Shown here piece by piece: positions 44,072 to 52,104 of a DNA stretch of 64,000 nt. How positions within the stretch are numbered: the first letter of the stretch is position 1; every line of letters starts with the position of its first letter. The DNA is from Acidobacteriota bacterium (GTDB taxonomy: Bacteria > Acidobacteriota > Terriglobia > Terriglobales > Acidobacteriaceae): assembly GCA_021804965.1 (NCBI GenBank), contig JAJZGG010000003.1, positions 1 through 64,000 on the forward strand. Direction: 5' to 3'. Both the position numbers and the translations under genes were made by a program. Under the pieces are notes generated by a model. That model made no database searches. It was not told the DNA's origin and saw nothing but the letters and a program-made list of their open reading frames with translations.

Positions 44072-44898
44072 TGTTGGACTCCCTGCCGGGATGCGGCGCG
44101 GCGCGTGGCGCGAACCGCACCGGTTGAAATGCCACCATCGACCAGCAGTGTTTGCCCGGTGACGTAGCGACTGGCCTCCGAGGCAAGAAAAACCACTGCC
44201 CCATCCAGATCATTCGGCAGGCCCGGCCGCTTCATCGGAATGCGATCCGTCAGATACTCCACCCATTCCGGATCCTCATACAAGACCGCGTTCTGCGCGG
44301 TTTGGAACCAGCCCGGCGCCAGACAGTTGACGGTGATGCCGAAGTGTCCCCAATCATCCGCAAGACTCATGGTGAGCTGACGGATGCCTCCGCGACTGGC
44401 GCAATAGGGTCCCAGACCGGCGTAACCGGCAACGCTGGTCACCGAGCCGATGTTCACAATGCGCCCATAGCGATGCTGGACCATGTTCCGCGCAATCTGC
44501 TGGGCCACGAAAAAGCTTCCGCGAAGATTCGTGTCCAGCACGAGGTTCCAGTCCTCCCAGCGCACGTCCAGCGCCGGTTTGCGCACGTTACATCCGGCAT
44601 TGTTCACCAGGATGTGCACCTGTCTTCCCAGGGCTTCCACCTGTTGGCCCATCTGCTCCATGCTGGACTGCTCGCGCACATCCAGATCCACCAGAAAGAC
44701 CTCCCGACCCAGGGCTCGCATCTGCTCGGCAAAGGGCGCAATCTCGGCACTGCGTCGGCTGGTCAGGATCAGATCCGCTCCCGCGCGGGCCAGTGCGCGG
44801 GCAAAATATTGCCCCAGTCCACGACTGGCACCGGTGACCATGGCCAACTGCCCGCTGAGATCGAAGAGATTTTCAGCTTTTGCTGCCGGCTGACTCAT
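44068..44898 (-). CDS. SDR-family oxidoreductase with Arg in place of catalytic Lys
   Basis: 276 residues. Rossmann NAD(P) motif TGASRGLGQYFARAL (TGxxxGxG), NNAG as LVNNAGCN, and catalytic Ser in NIGSVTSVAG. The active-site Tyr is in GPYCASRGGI, where YxxxK of normal SDRs has become YxxxR; this may lower or change activity. Otherwise it looks like gluconate 5-dehydrogenase or 3-oxoacyl reductase-like proteins. Start at ATG 44898; it overlaps the dehydrogenase stop by ATGA, and its own stop overlaps the esterase start by ATGA. Role in sugar or sugar-acid oxidation is inferred from context. Confidence 0.88.
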   Translation of the reverse strand: MSQPAAKAENLFDLSGQLAMVTGASRGLGQYFARALARAGADLILTSRRSAEIAPFAEQMRALGREVFLVDLDVREQSSMEQMGQQVEALGRQVHILVNNAGCNVRKPALDVRWEDWNLVLDTNLRGSFFVAQQIARNMVQHRYGRIVNIGSVTSVAGYAGLGPYCASRGGIRQLTMSLADDWGHFGITVNCLAPGWFQTAQNAVLYEDPEWVEYLTDRIPMKRPGLPNDLDGAVVFLASEASRYVTGQTLLVDGGISTGAVRATRRAASRQGVQQ

Positions 44899-45956
44899 GG
44901 CATGCGCTCCTTCCGGCTGGGCAGGCGCGGATCGAGCACGATCTTCATCAGGTTGGGTTCGCGCGCATGCAGGCGGGTGAACCAATCCGCACCCTCCTCC
45001 AGCGGAGCGACAGCGGTAATGAGCGACCGCACACGAATGCGTCCCTCGGCAACCAGCCGAATTGCCTCGGGATATTCTCCACAGGAGGCACAGGAGCCCT
45101 GCAAACGAATTTGGCGGGAGACCACGCGCTGCAGCGGCAGCGTGACCGAAGGCGTGATGTTGCCGACCAGCGTGACCGTCCCGCCTTTTTTGACGGCATC
45201 GATGGCGGTGCGGATCGTCTCATCCCGCCCCACCGCCTCCAGCACGGCATCCACTCCGCGGCCCTCGGTCTGCTGGTGCACCGCATCGATCAACGGCGCG
45301 CCCGAGGCGCAGAGGGTGTGTTCGGCACCCAACTCCCGCGCCAGGCGCAGACGCGTCTCATCCACATCGGCTACCAGAATCCGCCTGCAGCCCAGCGCCT
45401 GCAGCGACTGCACAATCAGCAGACCAATCATCCCGGCCCCGATCACCAGTACGGAGCTGTCCGGCGCCAGGGCGGTCAGATGCACGGCATGGAGCGCAAC
45501 GGCGACAGCCTCCAGCATGGCCGCTTCGGCAAACTCCAGGCTCTCGGGAAGTGCATAGACAATGCGTTCGGGAACTGTGACAAGCTCGGCAAAGGCTCCG
45601 TGACGGCGAAACTCCTGGCAGGAGACTCCCACCACCTCCCGATGGTCGCAGAGGTTGACCTCTCCCCGGGTGCAGAAAAAACAGTTGCCGCAGTAGACCG
45701 TCGAGTCGAAGGTGACACGATCTCCGGGAGCAAAGCGGGCGACGCCTGGGCCGACGGCTGCGACGATGCCGGCAGCCTCATGCCCCATGACCAGCGGAGG
45801 AATCCGCCTGCCCGAAGAACCATCATAGCCATGGACATCACTGCCGCAGATCCCACATGCGGCCACACGAATCAAAACCTCTCCCGGTCCTGCCACCGGC
45901 TCCTGCATCTGCCGGAGGGCAAGCGAGGCCGGAGCCTCCAGTAACAGAGCTTTCAT
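44895..45956 (-). CDS. Zinc-dependent medium-chain alcohol/sugar dehydrogenase
   Basis: 353 residues. Zinc-type MDR dehydrogenase: catalytic Zn site in CGICGSDVHGYDG and MGHEAAGIV, structural Zn site with four Cys in CGNCFFCTRGEVNLC, and NAD-binding VLVIGAGMIGLLIV. The best family match is the sorbitol/L-iditol/threonine-dehydrogenase-type group acting on polyols or sugars. Start at ATG 45956 gives a normal N-terminus (MKALLLEAPASLALRQ); the frame to 46043 is not used. It is the first gene of a three-gene operon (dehydrogenase, SDR, esterase) with ATGA overlaps. Confidence 0.92.
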   Translation of the reverse strand: MKALLLEAPASLALRQMQEPVAGPGEVLIRVAACGICGSDVHGYDGSSGRRIPPLVMGHEAAGIVAAVGPGVARFAPGDRVTFDSTVYCGNCFFCTRGEVNLCDHREVVGVSCQEFRRHGAFAELVTVPERIVYALPESLEFAEAAMLEAVAVALHAVHLTALAPDSSVLVIGAGMIGLLIVQSLQALGCRRILVADVDETRLRLARELGAEHTLCASGAPLIDAVHQQTEGRGVDAVLEAVGRDETIRTAIDAVKKGGTVTLVGNITPSVTLPLQRVVSRQIRLQGSCASCGEYPEAIRLVAEGRIRVRSLITAVAPLEEGADWFTRLHAREPNLMKIVLDPRLPSRKERMP

Positions 45957-46062
45957 GCCTGCAAATCCCTCTGCACAACAATCTACTCGTCCTGACCGGG
46001 CGGGCGATAGCCTGCGCGGCGGCAGACTCGACGATTTCCGCAAACTTCGCTAACGTAATGGC

Positions 46063-46281
46063 ATGCCCGTTGAGACCATTGTTCGAATGCTGGATGAAGA
46101 ACTCACGCGACTGCAGCAGGTGCGCAGCCTGCTGGCAGCCACCGGAAAGCTGGCTCCCACGATCACTCGAACGCTGCAGAGCCGGCCAGCCCGCCGCAAG
46201 CGGGCGCTAAGCGCCGAGGCACGGCGAGCCATTGCCGAAGCCCAGCGCAGGCGATGGGCCGCGCAGAAGGCCAAAGCCTGA
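46063..46281 (+). CDS. Small Arg/Lys/Ala-rich protein of acidobacterial type (72 aa)
   Basis: 72 residues. The N-terminal half is a likely amphipathic helix (VETIVRMLDEELTRLQQVRSLLAA), the C-terminal half is basic (RPARRKRALSAEARRAIAEAQRRRWAAQKAKA). The last stretch resembles the 'LSxEARxxIAxAQxxRWA' motif of small DNA- or RNA-binding-like proteins of acidobacteria; that comparison is from memory. Basic charge and helix suggest nucleic-acid binding, unproven. It lies between the dehydrogenase operon (divergent) and a terminator-like hairpin. Confidence 0.72.
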   Translation: MPVETIVRMLDEELTRLQQVRSLLAATGKLAPTITRTLQSRPARRKRALSAEARRAIAEAQRRRWAAQKAKA

Positions 46282-46287
46282 AACACA

Positions 46288-46322
46288 GCGCTGGAGGACT
46301 CCCATGCCGGGAGCTTCAGCGC
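46288..46322. terminator. Hairpin between convergent genes
   Basis: GCGCTGGAG (46288-46296) pairs with CTTCAGCGC (46314-46322) with one mismatch, and an inner CTCCC/GGGAG stem stacks on it. It lies just after the stop of the 72-residue protein gene and 41 bp before the stop of the Asd-like gene on the other strand, so it could end either transcript. No T-run. Confidence 0.5.
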
Positions 46323-46362
46323 AGCAACATCCGGAGCCCGAGAAACCGGCTTGTGCCGCGAG

Positions 46363-47403
46363 CTACTGCACCTGTCCGCGCGGCCGCAACCGCCGCATCT
46401 CCAGGGCACAATCCACAGCATTGCGAGCAGCCAGGCGCAGATTGTCGCAGGCAGCCCAAAGCCAGAAGTGGCGAACGTCGTCCTGCCGGGCGGCTTCCCC
46501 TCTGCCCATATCCGGCGGTGCAAGCCGAAGCAGAATAAGATCCTGACCAATCGCTTCCTGATTGGATGGGGCAGGCTCGCCGGCCGGGACAAGCTGCAGC
46601 GGTTCGCTGTTCAAAGCCTGCTCCAGAGCACTGCGTGGCACGGCGCGCGTCAACTCCACCCAGATGGACAGACAGATGCCGTGAAAGACCGGCGCCTGCA
46701 CCATCTGCATGCTGACATCGGCTCCGCGCAGCATGGTGGCCAGATGATGGCGCAACCTGCCATCCGCATCGTGCAGACTGGCCCGCGCCGCATCCCCAAG
46801 CTCGACCATCTGATTGAAGGCCACCTGAGCCCCAAAGACATCCTGCGGAAGATTCTGAAAGTTGAGTACGCTCACCGTCTGGCGATGCAGCTCCTCCAGT
46901 GCTGCCGTGCCAAACTCGGAGGCAGGATGCAGCACCGTGACCGCCGCCGTACGCAGCAGTCCGGGGACATGCAGTCGATTCAGGATGGCGGCAATGGCAA
47001 GCGCTCCGGCATGGGCAGGCACCATGGCACGCGTCAACAGATCCGGCTCATTCTCTGCAGAACGCAGCCATGGACTGCCAATGACCACGCCTGGTTCGGC
47101 ATCCAGTACACCCGTCATATCCAGGACTGCGGCTCCGGCATCGGCTGCCCGACGCCACCAGCGACGCGTCTGTTCGCTGCTGCCGGCAAAGAAGACAAAA
47201 TCAAGCCCGTCGAAGGCTTCCTCGCCCAGTCCCAGCACGATCGCGGCTTCGTCGCCGACCTGATCGAGTGTTCCCTGAGCCTCCGCATCGTCCAGCAGAA
47301 CGAAGGTCGCTCCTGCCAGTGCAGACTCGGCCAGTGCTTCCTTCAACTCACCGCTCAGCGGGGACGTCGCCCCCACAATTCCAATACGTAATTGTTCCGT
47401 CAT
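46363..47403 (-). CDS. Aspartate-semialdehyde dehydrogenase-like protein lacking catalytic Cys
   Basis: 346 residues. The N-terminal NAD(P)-binding start IGIVGATSPLSGELKEAL and later 'HPASEFGTAALEELHRQTVSVLNFQNLPQDVFGAQVAFN' follow the Asd/USG-1 layout. Real Asd enzymes have the catalytic Cys in a loop of the SGxGxxC type; here it is VTVLHPASEFG with no Cys, as in USG-1-type homologues. It probably does not catalyse the normal reaction. The start at 47403 overlaps the pssA stop by ATGA and has AAGGGA before it, so it is the third gene of a psd-pssA unit, even though it is not a lipid enzyme by family. Function unknown. Confidence 0.83.
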   Translation of the reverse strand: MTEQLRIGIVGATSPLSGELKEALAESALAGATFVLLDDAEAQGTLDQVGDEAAIVLGLGEEAFDGLDFVFFAGSSEQTRRWWRRAADAGAAVLDMTGVLDAEPGVVIGSPWLRSAENEPDLLTRAMVPAHAGALAIAAILNRLHVPGLLRTAAVTVLHPASEFGTAALEELHRQTVSVLNFQNLPQDVFGAQVAFNQMVELGDAARASLHDADGRLRHHLATMLRGADVSMQMVQAPVFHGICLSIWVELTRAVPRSALEQALNSEPLQLVPAGEPAPSNQEAIGQDLILLRLAPPDMGRGEAARQDDVRHFWLWAACDNLRLAARNAVDCALEMRRLRPRGQVQ

Positions 47404-48323
47404 TCCCTTGCCGACTCCACTGGATGATCTGCCGCACCCGATGCAGCAGCGGATGCAGGATCGGACGCGCCCGCACCCAGCAGCCTGGCACGGTGCCTGC
47501 GCCGCCGCGACCAGGAGTAGGCCGCCCGCGCCCAGATTCCGGAAAACATGTAGACCAGCGCGATGAGAAACAGGACTCCGCGCGAGAAACGGATCAGGAT
47601 AAAGATGCCGATTGCCAGCAGCATGAGCAGCTGAAACGGCTGCGTCCGCGCCAGGTTGATCTCCTTGCCCGACCAGAACCGCCATCGGCTCACCATCAGG
47701 AAGCCGGCCAGCCCGACCAGCCCGATCCAGAGTAGGGCCAGCCACCAATAGGGAATGGGAATCCCGTAAAAACAATGCACCGAGGAGGCGACCAGACCGG
47801 CAGCGGCGGGAATCGGCATTCCGACAAAATACTTGCGGTCCATGCGCCCCGGATTCTGCGGCTGCGGATCGTGACTGATGTTGAACCGTGCCAGCCGCGA
47901 AACCCCGCAGAGCAGATACAGAAAGCAGACAAAGGCACCCACCTGCACGATGGGATGCGCCATTCCCTGCCCCACGGCATCCGGAAGGAAATGAAATCCC
48001 CAGACCAGCGCAAGCAACGCCGGAGCCACGCCGAAGGTGATGGCATCGGCAAGGGAATCCAGTTCCCGCCCAAAGTCACTGGCGGTATTGGTCATGCGCG
48101 CAATTCTTCCGTCCAGCGCATCAAAGGGAATGGCAAAGCAGATGGCAAGCGCGGCCCAGTCCAGTTTCTGCGCAGCATCCACCCCGGACTGCACCGCTTC
48201 CATCGTTTGCAGGATGGCAAAGAATCCGGCACCGATGCCCGCCGCAGTAAACAACGACGGCAGCACGAACATTCCGCGACGTCGCCTCTGCGTACGCGGC
48301 GCATGTGTCCGCATCGGGTTCAC
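47400..48323 (-). CDS. pssA: CDP-diacylglycerol-serine O-phosphatidyltransferase
   Basis: 307 residues, integral membrane protein. The CDP-alcohol phosphatidyltransferase motif is present: [26 protein letters not shown] (D-G-x2-A-R-x8-G-x3-D-x3-D), residues ~68-93. About seven hydrophobic segments follow, longer than the small bacterial PssA of 160-260 residues. It makes phosphatidylserine. It overlaps psd by ATGA at its start and the Asd-like gene by ATGA at its stop. The Arg-rich N-terminus (RTQRRRRG) is cytoplasmic. Confidence 0.94.
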   Translation of the reverse strand: MNPMRTHAPRTQRRRRGMFVLPSLFTAAGIGAGFFAILQTMEAVQSGVDAAQKLDWAALAICFAIPFDALDGRIARMTNTASDFGRELDSLADAITFGVAPALLALVWGFHFLPDAVGQGMAHPIVQVGAFVCFLYLLCGVSRLARFNISHDPQPQNPGRMDRKYFVGMPIPAAAGLVASSVHCFYGIPIPYWWLALLWIGLVGLAGFLMVSRWRFWSGKEINLARTQPFQLLMLLAIGIFILIRFSRGVLFLIALVYMFSGIWARAAYSWSRRRRHRARLLGAGASDPASAAASGAADHPVESARE

Positions 48324-48955
48324 CCCTGGACTCCACGCAGCCGGGCCAGTACACTGCTGCCGCCGCGCACCCGCATGCCCTTCTGCACCGTCACTGTGGC
48401 GTCGGCCGGAAGGACCACATCCACCCGCGAGCCAAACTTGATGAGGCCAACCCGCTGTCCTCGCTCGACCGCATCCCCCACCCGGCCATGAAAGACAATC
48501 CGGCGCGCCAGCAGTCCGGCAATCTGTCGGAAGGTCACTTCCTGCCCGTCTGTGCCGCGAATGGTGACGCTGTTCTGCTCGTTCTTCACCGCCGAATCCG
48601 GGTTCATCGCATTCAGGTAGAGGCCCTTGCGATAGTCAACCGCAAGGATCGTTCCCGCAATCGGAGCCCGATTCACATGCACGTTGAAGACGCTGAGGAA
48701 GATGCTGATGCGCTGCTGCTCGCCGCTGGCAGTCTGGATCCGGGCGCACTCGGTGACCACACCGTCTCCGGGAGAAACCACCAGTCCTGCATCCTGAGGG
48801 ATGGTCCGCTGTGGGTCGCGAAAGAACCACAGGAAAAAGGCCGCAAGCAGCACACAGGGCAACGCCAGCCACATCGTGGCAAACCAGCCCAGTACCGCAG
48901 CTGCAGCCAGAAAACCCGCACCGTAAAAATAACCGTCTTTGACCATGATCCCCAA
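48320..48955 (-). CDS. psd: Phosphatidylserine decarboxylase (pyruvoyl-type)
   Basis: 211 residues, the short PSD-A type with one or two N-terminal membrane helices ([22 protein letters not shown] and [14 protein letters not shown] region). The self-cleavage Ser that becomes the pyruvoyl group is in [12 protein letters not shown] near residue 183, and earlier conserved blocks are [10 protein letters not shown] and [11 protein letters not shown]. It turns phosphatidylserine into phosphatidylethanolamine, the step after PssA, whose gene overlaps it by ATGA. Two Met codons (48955, 48946) are possible starts. Confidence 0.95.
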   Translation of the reverse strand: MGIMVKDGYFYGAGFLAAAAVLGWFATMWLALPCVLLAAFFLWFFRDPQRTIPQDAGLVVSPGDGVVTECARIQTASGEQQRISIFLSVFNVHVNRAPIAGTILAVDYRKGLYLNAMNPDSAVKNEQNSVTIRGTDGQEVTFRQIAGLLARRIVFHGRVGDAVERGQRVGLIKFGSRVDVVLPADATVTVQKGMRVRGGSSVLARLRGVQG

Positions 48956-49052
48956 CGATTATACGGCGCAGGGATTTCCTGACAGAGGTGAAATCGCTCT
49001 GGGATGCCGCCAAATTCCCGCTGCCGCCCCGCAAACAGTTCTGTTTCAGCCG

Positions 49053-49262
49053 TCAGGCAACCGCAGAATAGCTTCGCTCGAGAGCCGCAATCAGATCTTT
49101 GGTGTGCAGCTTCAGCTTCTTGAGCCGCACCTCTTCCATCTGCTCCTCGGCAGTCTGATAGGGCTTGGACATTAACTGCTCCAGACGCTGAGCGTATCGC
49201 CGATGCTCGGCCATCAGTCGTTCCAACTCAGCGCCACGATGCTCTTCCAGAAGTTCCGCCAT
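49053..49262 (-). CDS. YdcH/DUF465-family small helical protein
   Basis: 69 residues, all helix, rich in Glu, Lys, Leu, with 'LERLMAEHRRYAQRLEQLMSKPYQTAEEQMEEVRLKKLKL' (residues ~13-52) as the family heart. DUF465 proteins are a hairpin of two helices of unknown function. Codon use and the good GAGGTGAACC before the ATG make it real. It is alone between psd and rimI on the same strand. Confidence 0.83.
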   Translation of the reverse strand: MAELLEEHRGAELERLMAEHRRYAQRLEQLMSKPYQTAEEQMEEVRLKKLKLHTKDLIAALERSYSAVA

Positions 49263-49439
49263 GGTTCACCTCGCAAGAAAGGAGACTCTTCTGTATACGC
49301 CGAATCCGCAGCGGCTGCAACCGCAAAAATGACTTTCCAGCATGGGATTCGTTTTCCGTTGGCAACCGTGCGGGCACCCTGCGGAAAGATGCCCTGTTTC
49401 TGCGGCAATTCGACTCTGTACTTGGGAAGTAGGTCCCGG

Positions 49440-49943
49440 CTATCGGGCGGGGATTCCGGCCACCGTCTCCGCATCCAGACGGCATTCCATGCAGATCGCA
49501 TCCTCTTTCGGATCAGAGTAATAGCCGGGGCGACGGCCCACAGTCCGAAAGCCTGCCTGCGCATACAGGTGCTGCGCGGCCTGGTTGGACGCCCGGACTT
49601 CCAGAAGCATGCGTCTGGCTCCGGAGTGCCTGCTGGCCTCCATGGCCGCCTGAAGAAGCCTGCGCCCCAGGCCAAGCCGCTGCATGGCAGGATCGACGGC
49701 AATCGACTCCAGTTCGGCCTCGTCCACGCCATGCACGACCACACAGAAACCAAAGATCTGCTGCTCACGCGCAGCCACAAGGATGCAGCGCGAGGGACCG
49801 GTATTCTCCAGCATCTGCCGCCAGACGGAATCCGGCCATTGCGGGGCTGCGGGAACCCGTTGCGCCAGAGCCATCACGAGCGGCAGGTCCGGATGCTCCA
49901 GGCTGCGCACGCGGATGGTCTCTGCAGCGGCTGGCAAGCTCAC
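49440..49943 (-). CDS. rimI: GNAT N-acetyltransferase, RimI-like
   Basis: 167 residues. GNAT fold with acetyl-CoA motif 'IAVDPAMQRLGLGRRLLQAAMEASRH' (R/QxxGxG/A) and 'LEVRASNQAAQHLYAQAGFRTVGRRPGYY', as in ribosomal-protein-alanine acetyltransferases. It would acetylate an N-terminal alanine, likely of S18 or the partner TsaD/TsaB chain. Its start overlaps the tsaB stop by ATGA, the classic tsaB-rimI pair, which supports the gene name. Start at 49943. Confidence 0.91.
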   Translation of the reverse strand: MSLPAAAETIRVRSLEHPDLPLVMALAQRVPAAPQWPDSVWRQMLENTGPSRCILVAAREQQIFGFCVVVHGVDEAELESIAVDPAMQRLGLGRRLLQAAMEASRHSGARRMLLEVRASNQAAQHLYAQAGFRTVGRRPGYYSDPKEDAICMECRLDAETVAGIPAR

Positions 49944-50665
49944 GACGGCACCGAACTCGATGGCACCGAACTCAACGGGGGAGTTGCCTCCGTGCCGCGC
50001 AGATAGTGCCCGTCAAGCGCGGCCGCATCCTCAGCGTCGCCACGCAGCCATCGGTCAAGCACCGCATCCAGTGCCTGCGCGGCGCCGGGCGGGGCCATGC
50101 GCAGCACTTCCAGTTCCTCGGCAAGCATCTCGAGCAACTGCGCCACGGTCTCCTCGCAAACGGCCACGCGCTGCGGAATGGGAAGGCCCTGTGCTCCAGT
50201 CGTGAATTCGCCGGCAGTGACCAGTCGCTCCGTCCAGTCCAACCCGGCCGTGCGCATGCCCACAAACATCTGCCCGCGCCAGGCATCCAGCGCGACGCAA
50301 CCCACAGCCGCCCGATGCTCCATCACCTGAAGGCGCGAAACGGCCAGGAGCGGAATTTGCCGCGCATCCACCAGTCCCTTCGCCGTGGCCAGGCCCACGC
50401 GAATGCCGGTATAACTGCCCGGACCGGAAACCACCACCACCCCGTCCAGCTGGTCCGCGCTGCTGCCTGCATCCTGCAGCAAGCTGCGTGCCGCCACCAG
50501 GATGCCGGCTGCAAACTCCCCGGCCGGAAGCGTAGCCTCACCCAGCAGATGCAGCCTGCCATCCTGCACGCGGGCCAGCGCAACGCTTCCCGTTGCTCCG
50601 CAGGTATCGATCCCCAGCAGCAGCGCATTGCGCCGATCCGTACTTATGCCCTGCACTTCACTCAT
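49940..50665 (-). CDS. tsaB: tRNA threonylcarbamoyladenosine biosynthesis protein TsaB
   Basis: 241 residues. TsaB is the inactive ASKHA partner of TsaD in t6A synthesis. The start of the fold LLLGIDTCGATGSVAL and VVVVSGPGSYTGIRVGLATAKGL are typical. The N-terminus has a short duplicated string (EVQGMSEVQGIS) because the DNA repeats an 18-bp unit at 50646-50680, so the exact start (50665 chosen) is uncertain; the previous frame runs far upstream inside the MeaB fusion gene. It follows that gene by 13 bp and overlaps rimI by ATGA. Confidence 0.93.
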   Translation of the reverse strand: MSEVQGISTDRRNALLLGIDTCGATGSVALARVQDGRLHLLGEATLPAGEFAAGILVAARSLLQDAGSSADQLDGVVVVSGPGSYTGIRVGLATAKGLVDARQIPLLAVSRLQVMEHRAAVGCVALDAWRGQMFVGMRTAGLDWTERLVTAGEFTTGAQGLPIPQRVAVCEETVAQLLEMLAEELEVLRMAPPGAAQALDAVLDRWLRGDAEDAAALDGHYLRGTEATPPLSSVPSSSVPS

Positions 50666-50678
50666 GCCCTGCACTTCC

Positions 50679-51920
50679 TCATGCCTTCTCCACCAGCTCC
50701 AGCAGAACGCCATGGGCAGAGGCCGGATGGATGAAGACGTAACGATGCCCTCCCGCTCCGATCTGAATCTCATCCCTGACCAGGCGAATGCCCCGGGCGC
50801 GCAGCCGCTCCACCACTTTATCCAGCTCCTGAACACGCAAGGCGACATGGTGCAGCCCCTCGCCGCGTCGCGCGATGAAACGGGCAATGGTGGCCTCGTC
50901 ATCGGTCGCCTCGAGCAGTTCCATTCGACTCTCTCCGGCGGCGAACATGGCAACGCGGACCCGCTCTCCCGCGACGGTTTCACGGCCCAAATTCGTCATG
51001 CCAAGCAGCTGATAGAAGCCTTCAGCCTGCTCGATGGAGCGCACGGCGATGCCCAGATGATCCAGCACGGGCGGATGCATCACCTCCCGGTTGCGACGTT
51101 CGGAAGTGCTTCCGGACTGTGCCATCTCCAGCAGTGTGGACAGCAGCGCCTCGACGCCTTCCCCGCGAGCGGCCACCGTCCTGTGCACCTGTCTGGGAGG
51201 CCTGCCGGATACCGCCTCGTTCAGCATCTCCATCGACGCAATATCCTGCTCCAGATCCTCGATTCCAACCAGATCCGCCTTGTTCAGAACAAGAACGTCG
51301 GCAATCTCCAGCACGCCGGCCTTCATCGCCTGCACTCCATCGCCCATCCCCGGAGCCAGAACCACAGCCACCGCATCGGCACAGCGGGCAATTTCCACCT
51401 CACCCTGGCCCACCCCTGTGGTTTCAATCAGCAGCAGATCCCATCCGGCAGCCTCCATCACCAGCAATGCATCCTCGGCTGCCGCCGCCAGACCGCCCAG
51501 ATGGCCACGCGTCGCCATGGAGCGAATGAATACGCCGGGGTCGGCTGCCATCTCCCGCATGCGAATACGGTCGCCGAGCACGGCGCCTCCGCTCAGCGGG
51601 CTGGATGGATCGACGGCCAGCACGGCCACTGTCTTGTTCTGCGCACGCAGCTGCCGGGTGAGCGCCTCGAGCAGGGTACTTTTGCCAGCTCCGGGAGATC
51701 CGGTCAGCCCAAGGCGAAAGGCACGCCTTCCCTTCTGCTGCCGCTGGCACGCAACATGCGCACGACAGCGGGCCAACAGAGCTGCGGATTCCCTGCCCCC
51801 ACCTTCGACACGCGTCAGGGCTCGCGCCAGTGCGCGCCTGTCTCCCCGAATCAACCCGGGGATGAGCTCGGCTGCCAGCTCTTCGCCTGTCCTGTCCCAT
51901 GCCTGCTGGTCTTCGTCCAT
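50679..51920 (-). CDS. meaB: MeaB-type GTPase fused to methylmalonyl-CoA epimerase
   Basis: 413 residues, one open frame holding two enzymes. Residues ~1-275 are the MeaB/ArgK G3E-type GTPase that protects and loads methylmalonyl-CoA mutase with cobalamin: Walker A GLTGSPGAGKST (~72-83), Walker B region LLLIETTGVGQGE, base-recognition NKAD. Residues ~280-413 are a vicinal-oxygen-chelate epimerase: VLDHLGIAVRSIEQAEGFYQLLGM, EGLHHVALRV and the last-strand Glu in VLLELVEKA. The linker is short (SGSTSERRNREV). Both activities belong to the methylmalonyl-CoA pathway, so the fusion is functionally sensible. Start at ATG 51920 with GGAG five bases before it. No mutase gene is in the window. Next gene is tsaB. 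Confidence 0.92.
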   Translation of the reverse strand: MDEDQQAWDRTGEELAAELIPGLIRGDRRALARALTRVEGGGRESAALLARCRAHVACQRQQKGRRAFRLGLTGSPGAGKSTLLEALTRQLRAQNKTVAVLAVDPSSPLSGGAVLGDRIRMREMAADPGVFIRSMATRGHLGGLAAAAEDALLVMEAAGWDLLLIETTGVGQGEVEIARCADAVAVVLAPGMGDGVQAMKAGVLEIADVLVLNKADLVGIEDLEQDIASMEMLNEAVSGRPPRQVHRTVAARGEGVEALLSTLLEMAQSGSTSERRNREVMHPPVLDHLGIAVRSIEQAEGFYQLLGMTNLGRETVAGERVRVAMFAAGESRMELLEATDDEATIARFIARRGEGLHHVALRVQELDKVVERLRARGIRLVRDEIQIGAGGHRYVFIHPASAHGVLLELVEKA

Positions 51921-52104
51921 CACCACTCCGCCAGCCCAAGCATACTGGAGAGGCATCGATGCGGTCACCGCCAACGTGCACCCTCGCAGCGCGATTTGCC
52001 TATTTCGAGCAAACCTGTTCCACTTGTTGCGCATTCCCGGGTGCGGAGTTCCGCAGTCTCTGTGCAGCTCCTGCTCATATCCTTCCGCTACAGGAGACAT
52101 GCGT

